In this document: piece after piece, positions 57,579 to 64,000 of the stretch
How the letters are laid out: every line of letters starts with the position of its first letter
Position numbering within the stretch: the stretch's first letter is position 1
Assembly (NCBI RefSeq): GCF_905171775.1
Contig: NC_053491.1
Coordinates: 108,014,682 to 108,078,681, forward strand
Direction: 5' to 3'
From: Rana temporaria
Taxonomy: Eukaryota; Chordata; Amphibia; Anura; Ranidae
DNA length: 64,000 nt
Program-made: the position numbers and the translations under genes
Notes under the pieces: model-generated
What the model saw: the letters and a program-made list of their open reading frames with translations, nothing else
The model's database searches: none
Told to the model about the DNA's origin: nothing

Positions 57579-59078
57579 ACAATGGATATAGAACGTCTAA
57601 ACACCCCTGTTAAAATGTCAGGTTTCTGTGATGTGAAAAAATGAGACAAAGATAAATCATTTCAGAATTTCTTTTCACCTTTAATGTAACCTATAAATGG
57701 TACAACTCAGTTGAACAACAAACTGAAATCTTTTAGGTAGATGGAAGTAAAAATAAATAATAATATGGTTGCATAAGTGTGCACACCCTTAAACTAATAC
57801 TTTGTTAAAGCACCTTCTGATTTTACCACAGCACTCAGTCTTTTTGGGTCTATCAGCATCGCACATCTTGACTTGGCAATATTTGCCCACTCTTCTTTGC
57901 AAAAACACGCCAAATCTGTCAGATTGTGAGGGCATCTCCTGTGTACAGTCCTCTTCAGATCACCCCACAGATTTTTAATCAGATTCAGGTCTAAGCTTTA
58001 GCTGGGCCATTTCAAAGCTTTAATCTTCTTCTGGTGAAGCCATGCCTTTGTTGAACGTATGTTTTAGGTTGTTATAATGCTGAAAGGTGAAGTTCCCCTT
58101 CATGCTCAGATTTCCAGCAGAAGCCTGAAGGTTTTGTGGGCGATGTTGACTGGTATTTGGAACTGATAATAATTCCCTCTACCTTGATGCTGCCACCACC
58201 ATGCTTCACTGTGGGTATGGTGTTCTTTTGGTGATGTGCAGTGTTGTTTTGGAATTATAGCCAAAAAAGTTCAACCTTGGTTTCATCAGACCATAACATT
58301 TTTTCCCACATGCTTTTGGGAGACTTCAGATGTATTTTTGCAAATTGTATCCAGGCTTGGATGTTTTCCTTCGTAAAAAAAGGCTTCTTACTTGCCACTC
58401 TACCCCATAGCCCAGACATATGAAAAATATGGGAGATTGTTATCACATGTACCACACAGCCAATACTTACCAGATATTCCTGAAGCTCTTTTAATGTTGC
58501 CTTAGGCCTCTTGACTGCCTCCTTGACCAGTTTTCTTCTCGTCTTTTCATCAATTTTGTAGAGATGTCCAGTTCTTTGTAATGTCACTGTTGTGCCATAT
58601 TTTCTCAACTTGATGATGACTGTCTTCACTGTGTTTCATGAAATTCTGTTGTACACGTCTCCTGACTGATAACTTTAACAATGAGATGCCTCTGATGCTT
58701 TGGAAGCTATGTGCGGACCATGGCTTTTGCTGTAGGATGTGACTCAGAAAAAGTCAGGAAAGACCTACTAGAACAGCTGAACTTTATTTGGGGTATTCAG
58801 AGGCACTCTAAATGATTGCAGGTGTGTACTGACTCCTATTTAACATCAGTTTGAATGTGATTGCTTAATTTTGAATACAGCTACAACCCCAGTTATTAGA
58901 GGGTGTGCACACTTATGCAACCACATTATTTTATTTTTTATTTTTACTTCCCCTCCTTAAAAGGTTTCAGTTTGTTTTTCAATTGAGTTGTACAGTTTAG
59001 GGCACATTAAAGGTGGAAAAAGTTCTTAAATGATTTATCTTTGTCTTAGGGGTGTGTAGACTTTTTATATCCACTGTA
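57579..59078 (-). mobile_element. Tc1/mariner DNA transposon, defective
   Basis: The right end is CTTTTTATATCCACTGTA and the left end its decayed complement CACAATGGATATAGAACGTC; an inner pair of AAATGATTTATCTTTGTC-like segments also mirrors. The length of 1.5 kb is normal for Tc1. TA is at the right edge; the left TA is mutated. The transposase frame is on the minus strand and broken. Confidence 0.85.
57840..58680 (-). pseudogene. Tc1 transposase remnant
   Basis: The longest open piece (58255-58629, 124 codons) covers the helix-turn-helix region after the paired-like N-terminus (GTTVTLQRTGHLYKIDEKTR, RRKLVKEAVKRPKATLKELQ) and reaches the first catalytic Asp in WSDETKVELF. The rest, through the HGGGSI-like segment and the DLNLIKNLWG-like C-terminal part near 57950-57990, follows in other frames with stops. 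It cannot make an active transposase. Confidence 0.85.
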
Positions 59079-59815
59079 TATATACAGTAAGTGATTCTTC
59101 ACTTACGGGTTTTGGACACAAGTGCACACCACCGGCGGCTCCCTCCAGCTCCCTCCAGGACTTGCCGATCATTCAGTACACTGAAAGAATGGCAGTCATG
59201 TAAACAATGTCATTCTGTCTGTAAAACAAACACTGATTCAAGTATTCCATTAGTAAAAGCACCTCCCCCACACAAGTAAACCCCTGGTCAGGTACACAGT
59301 TAACCCCAAAAAAGTGTCAAAAGTATAATTTAGGTGTCTGTCGCAATATTGAAGTACTGCTATAAGTCACTGATCACCATCATTACTTGTAAAAAAAAAG
59401 AAAAATCCCATAGTTTGTAGATGCACAAACCAATCAATATACGCTTATTGGGATATTTTTTTGTGTAGCGCAGAATACATATTGGCCTAAATCTATGAAG
59501 AAATTAGATTTTTTTTTTCATTTTTTAATTGGCTGTGTTTTAGAGAAGAAACTAAAAAATATATATTTTTTTTTTCAAAATTGACGGTCAGTTTATTCAT
59601 AGCGCAAAAATAAATAAATCACAGAGGTAATCAAATACCACCAATAGAAAGTGGTTAAAATTACAAGTGTTAGAAAAATCTGCAAAAGAGACATAACCTA
59701 CAGTTGGTATGACATGTGCCTTATGCTGATTATTAATGTTTCAGACCCTTCCTGCAAGATCTGACATTTGTAGTAGTTGTATTATAGCTTCTATGAATAT
59801 AACAGGATCTAGGAA

Positions 59816-60733
59816 AAAGTGATAATGTCCATAAACATCATCCTGTGACATAAGTGAATATGTGCACAAATACCAAAAATACCAAATACCAAAAATATCT
59901 TTAAATATTGATTGAATAAGTGTCCATATATCAAATCAGGTAAAATTGTGAAAAAAATGAAAATAACTTCAAATCTTCCACCACACCCGGTGCCAGTGAA
60001 TCCTCTCCCGTGAGATGCAAAACTCACCAACTCACATTGCCTTACACTCTTGTGTTCGGCGTGTAAACGTGTACAAAAACCTCACTGGTAAGTATAGCAG
60101 ATATTTCCAAGCTCCAACCAATTCACTGCCAGATAGCTCCGCATGTAAATATAAGAAGTACTCAAAATAGCGTGATACCATAAAATCAGTTTAATATCAC
60201 ACCTTTAAAAAGCTTCAAATACTGCACTCAAATGAATCTAAAAAAATAGAGCAATACACTGCACAGCAAACTTGTTCAGAGATAAACCCAAAACCGAGTG
60301 TATTGGTTACTGTGTTTTTTGAGATTCATGTGAGTGCAATATTTGAAGCTTTTTAAAGGTGTGATATTAAACTAATTTTACGGTATCACGCTATTTTGAG
60401 TACTTCTTATATTTACATGCGGAGCTATCAGGCAGTGAATTGGTTGGAACTTGGAAATATCTGCTATACCTACCAGTGAGGTTTTTGTACACGTTTACAT
60501 GTCAAACACGAGAGTGTAAGTCAATTTGAGTTGGTGAGTTTTGCATCTGACGGGAGAGGATTCACTGGCACCGGGTGTGGTGGAAGATTTTAAGTTATTT
60601 TAATTTTTTTCACAATTTTACCTGATTCAATTTATGGACTTATATTCAATCAATATTTAAAGATATTTTTTGTATTTGTGTACATATTTACTTATGTCAC
60701 AGGGTGATGTTTATGGACATTATCACTTTTTGA
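59816..60733. repeat. 0.9-kb inverted repeat with short spacer
   Basis: AGTGATAATGTCCATAAACA at 59817 is mirrored at about 60714-60733. Arms of about 420 bp diverge by several per cent and are separated by about 70 bp, itself partly palindromic. AT-rich and non-coding. It could be a pair of PLE-type terminal repeats in inverse orientation or a foldback; no hammerhead was found in it. Confidence 0.75.
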
Positions 60734-61040
60734 TTGCCTGTGAAAACAGACATTTCATCCTCATTTTATTACACTAATTTAGGGTTTTAGAGTATTTTTC
60801 ACATTTAATTGAATAGATTGATAAAAGTGGCAATAAGGCTTTTATGAATGATTGACCTAGCAGGAAAGGAGAGGCATAGTTGAACCCCCTTGATGAGAGC
60901 TTACGACAGTCCTTTAGATGTACAGTAGGTGAACCCGATTTTGTGTCAATCTCGCTCTCTTTCTCGGCGAGATTGAGCACCTACGAGCCCCATCGCGGGA
61001 GCCAGCGCCGAGCTGGCTTGCCGCGATGGAGACAGAGCCG

Positions 61041-63223
61041 TCATAGAAGCGACGGGAGATCCGACTTGGATTCCCGCCAATTCTACACGTGTGCGGCGTT
61101 TGTTATGAATCCTGAAGGGGAAGTCCCCGCCGGATTTTAAATAAAAATCCGGCATGGGTCCCCCCTCAGGAGCATACCGGGCCCTTAGGTCTGTTATGGG
61201 TTGTAAGGAGAGCCCCCCTACGCCGAAAAAACTGCGTAGGGGGTCCCCCTACGATCCATACCAGACCCGTATCCAAAGCACGCTACCCGGCCAGCCAGGA
61301 AGGGAGTGGGGACGAGCGAGCGCCCCCCCCCCTCCTGAGCCGTACCAGGCTGCATGCCCTCAACATGGGGGGGTTGGGTGCTCTGGGGCAGGGGGGCGCA
61401 CTGCGGCCCCCCCACCTCAGAGCACCCTGTCCCCCATGTTGATGAGGACAGGGCCCCTTCCCGACAACCCTGGCCGTTGGTTGTCGGGGTATGCGGGCGG
61501 GAGGCTTATCGGAATCTGGGAGCCCCCTTTAATAAGGGGGCCCCCAGATACTGGCCCCCCACCCTAAGTGAATGAGTATGGGGTACATCGTACCCCTACC
61601 CATTCACCTGCAAGAAAAGTGGTAAAAACACAAATAAACCACACAGTGTATTAAAATATTTTATTTTTCTGCTCCGGAGGCCCCCCCTGTCTTCTTTATT
61701 AGCTCTTTTACCAGGGGGAGCTTCTTCTTTGACGTCTTCGGGTGGGTGGGGGCCGCCGTCTGGTTCTCTTCCACCGCCGGGGGGGGTGGCTTTTAAAAAA
61801 GCCCCCACCCCCCCGGCGGGTTTCCTCCGGCGTCTTCGGCGGGGCTCTTCTTCTTCCGCTATCCAGACGGGTCTTCTCCGCTATCCGGGGGGTCTCGCCG
61901 CTCTCCGCTGTTGACTCGTCGCACCCCGGTTCTTCGTCTCGCAGTCCGGTCCCTTCTTCCGTGCTGTACGTCTTCTTCCGCGCTGTGACGTCATGTTCTT
62001 CACTTCTCTTCTTCTCCCGATGTCGACTCGCCGGTCCTCCTCGCTGAAATGACGGATGCGCGCCTTGCATCGGACCTATATAGGCCTCACAGTCCCATCA
62101 TGCTCTGTACCTACCCATGTGATACCTACCCACGTGGGTAGGTATCACATGGGTAGGTACAGAGCATGATGGGACTGTGAGGCCTATATAGGTCCGATGC
62201 AAGGCGCGCATCCGTCATTTCAGCGAGGAGGACTGGCGAGTCGACATCGGGAGAAGAAGAGAAGTGAAGAACATGACGTCACAGCGCGGAAGAAGACGTA
62301 CAGCACGGAAGAAGGGACCGGACTGCGAGACGAAGAACCGGGGTGCGACGAGTCAACAGCGGAGAGCGGCGAGACCCCCGGATAGCGGAGAAGACCCGTC
62401 GGGATAGCGGAAGAAGAAGAGCCCCGCCGAAGACGCCGGAGGAAACCCGCCGGGGGGGTGGGGGCTTTTTTAAAAGCCACCCCCCCCGGCGGTGGAAGAG
62501 AACCAGACGGCGGCCCCCACCCACCCGAAGACGTCAAAGAAGAAGCTCCCCCTGGTAAAAGAGCTAATAAAGGAGACAGGGGGGCCTCCGGAGCAGAAAA
62601 ATAAAATATTTTAATACACTGTGTGGTTTATTTGTGTTTTTACCACTTTTCTTGCAGGTGAATGGGTAGGGGTACGATGTACCCCATACTCATTCACTTA
62701 GGGTGGGGGGCCGGTATCTGGGGGCCCCCTTATTAAAGGGGGCTCCCAGATTCCGATAAGCCTCCCGCCCGCATACCCCGACAACCAACGGCCAGGGTTG
62801 TCGGGAAGGGGCCCTGTCCTCATCAACATGGGGGACAGGGTGCTCTGAGGTGGGGGGGCCGCAGTGCGCCCCCCTGCCCCAGAGCACCCAACCCCCCCAT
62901 GTTGAGGGCATGCAGCCTGGTACGGCTCAGGAGGGGGGGGGCGCTCGCTCGTCCCCACTCCCTTCCTGGCTGGCCGGGTAGCGTGCTTTGGATACGGGTC
63001 TGGTATGGATCGTAGGGGGACCCCCTACGCCGTTTTTTCGGCGTAGGGGGGCTCTCCTTACAACCCATAACAGACCTAAGGGCCCGGTATGCTCCTGAGG
63101 GGGGACCCATGCCGGATTTTTATTTAAAATCCGGCGGGGACTTCCCCTTCAGGATTCATAACAAACGCTGCACACGTGTAGAATTGGCGGGAATCCAAGT
63201 CGGATCTCCCGTCGCTTCTATGA
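61041..63223. mobile_element. 2.18-kb near-perfect spacerless palindrome of the foldback family
   Basis: The centre is 62133/62134 inside CCCACGTGGG, and the arms are almost identical over about 1.09 kb (sum of paired positions 124267 near the centre, shifting by 2-3 outward from small indels). Arm content (CCCTCAACATGGGG, CCCTTTAATAAGGGGG, ACCAGACCCGTA) matches 34561-36990. The outermost bits at 60890-61040 and 63224-63360 no longer pair. The Pro/Arg-rich open frames are mirrored in both arms and not recognisable as proteins. Confidence 0.85.
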
Positions 63224-63366
63224 CGCGCTTGCTGGGATGTGCTGTCACTATTCCAGTGAGTGCAAGATGTCGGCGAGATCTCGGCACCATGTCGCCGAGT
63301 ATCAGCGCGACGCTGTCGTGCTAAAAGCACAATATCACAAACACCTACTGTATTAACCCCTATCAC

Positions 63367-64000
63367 ACTAGAAGATTACAACAGCAGGGATAATGGGTAG
63401 GGTGGTCAAAGATTTCTCCTAAAAAATAAAAAATCAGCACAAGGGACACATCATACTAACTGTAAGTTTTGTTTCTTGTGCTGATTTTTATGTTTGTAAC
63501 TTTAGCTAAACTTCGTTTTTAATATTTTTCCCAGACCCTTTTCTAGGATAAGGGTCTTGTACTGTATATATGAAGAGAATCACCTGTGGTTTGTTCAAAA
63601 TAACAATGCACAGATCATACATACAGTATGTGTCACAGCAGGTTCCGGGCATTTTGCATTTTTAATGTTTTACTTTTAGCATTTAAAAAAAACAACGCCC
63701 CTTGTCATTTGTTTGACACTCCTTTGCCTGTTAGCTTAGCAAGTGGCCAGAACAGATTTTTAAAACTTGAACCAAATCTAGATATGTTCACCCTATCCCT
63801 AGAAGCAAATAACCATCTTAACCATAAAACAAACTGGAAAATTCCCAGCCCAACTTGACCCCAAAGTATGAAAAAATAGAGAACTCTGCGCTATGGTAAT
63901 ATATTAAAGCAGCTGCTCCCCTAAAGTGATGTGAAAACAACTTTAGCAATGTGGGGGGTGTATAATAATAAGGGGGCGCTTTTAGTAGGTGATAGATAAA
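63367..64000. other. Unassigned DNA at the window end
   Basis: The final 140 bp (ATAGAGAACTCTGCGCTATGG...AGCAGCTGCTCCCCTAAAG) have the look of a retroelement terminal repeat and continue beyond the window; not identified. Confidence 0.35.

Larger units (their letters stand above)
57520..59657 (-). mobile_element. TTAA-family element interrupted by a Tc1 transposon
   Basis: TTAACCGCTTGCCAACTGCC marks the left end and AAAGTGGTTAA the right end. The segment right of the Tc1 insertion (59090-59657) has family features (TTAACCCC, ATCAAATACCACC, GCGCAAAAATAA) on the minus strand. It is much decayed. Confidence 0.6.

Noticed and set aside
61154..62558. Frames of up to 137 codons in the large palindrome
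   Set aside because: Low-complexity GC-rich translation, duplicated by symmetry, with no domain.

Overview
Vertebrate nuclear DNA, most likely from a frog. The organism call rests on repeat content: a Neptune-like Penelope element, a DIRS element, and dense foldback/MITE families with TTAA-type ends of the kind that dominate large anuran genomes. No host protein-coding exon, tRNA or rRNA could be supported. Nearly everything recognisable is a mobile element or its debris. Family names are from motif reading, not database searches.

The centrepiece is a 15.2 kb insertion at 5670-20859 flanked by a 15-bp target-site duplication. It consists of copies of one 5609-bp Penelope-like element (PLE): a full unit A on the minus strand (5670-11278), a partial tandem unit B on the minus strand (11279-13886), and a unit C on the plus strand with a 1364-bp terminal direct repeat at each end (13887-20859). 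A/B and C form an inverted repeat with about 6.9-kb arms around a 1.3-kb spacer. Each full unit carries ORF1 (391 codons; charged coiled coil, basic C-terminus) and, overlapping it in the -1 frame, ORF2 (reverse transcriptase + Cys cluster + GIY-YIG endonuclease). ORF2 of A is open; ORF2 of C has one internal stop. A possible -1 slippery heptamer lies at the overlap. The terminal repeats hold a hammerhead-like fold and a cluster of NRF1/ETS/CRE-like sites. The copies are almost identical, so the insertion is young.

Region by region: 1-5655 holds mostly unassigned AT-rich DNA with two MITEs and a GC-rich foldback relic. 5656-20874 is the PLE array. 20875-25060 has MITEs and a nested foldback. 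25060-34310 has several TTAA-ended elements, a CpG-rich MITE and unassigned sequence. 34313-37867 is a TTAA element carrying a 2.4-kb foldback and a minisatellite. 37868-41320 has two CpG-rich MITEs, one inside an older foldback, then a possible LINE relic. 41320-46480 has MITEs, a duplicated 171-bp segment and a degraded Ty3/Gypsy RT. 47553-53228 is a decayed DIRS-type element with inverted terminal repeats, an internal complementary region, an RT with a YLDD motif and a tyrosine recombinase tail. 54082-59657 has further TTAA elements, one interrupted by a Tc1 transposon, and a PLE-like relic with a hammerhead motif. 59816-63223 has two large palindromes, one without a spacer.

The functional logic is that of selfish DNA: autonomous retroelements (PLE, DIRS, Gypsy, Tc1) in states from apparently intact to heavily decayed, among many short non-autonomous elements nested in one another.
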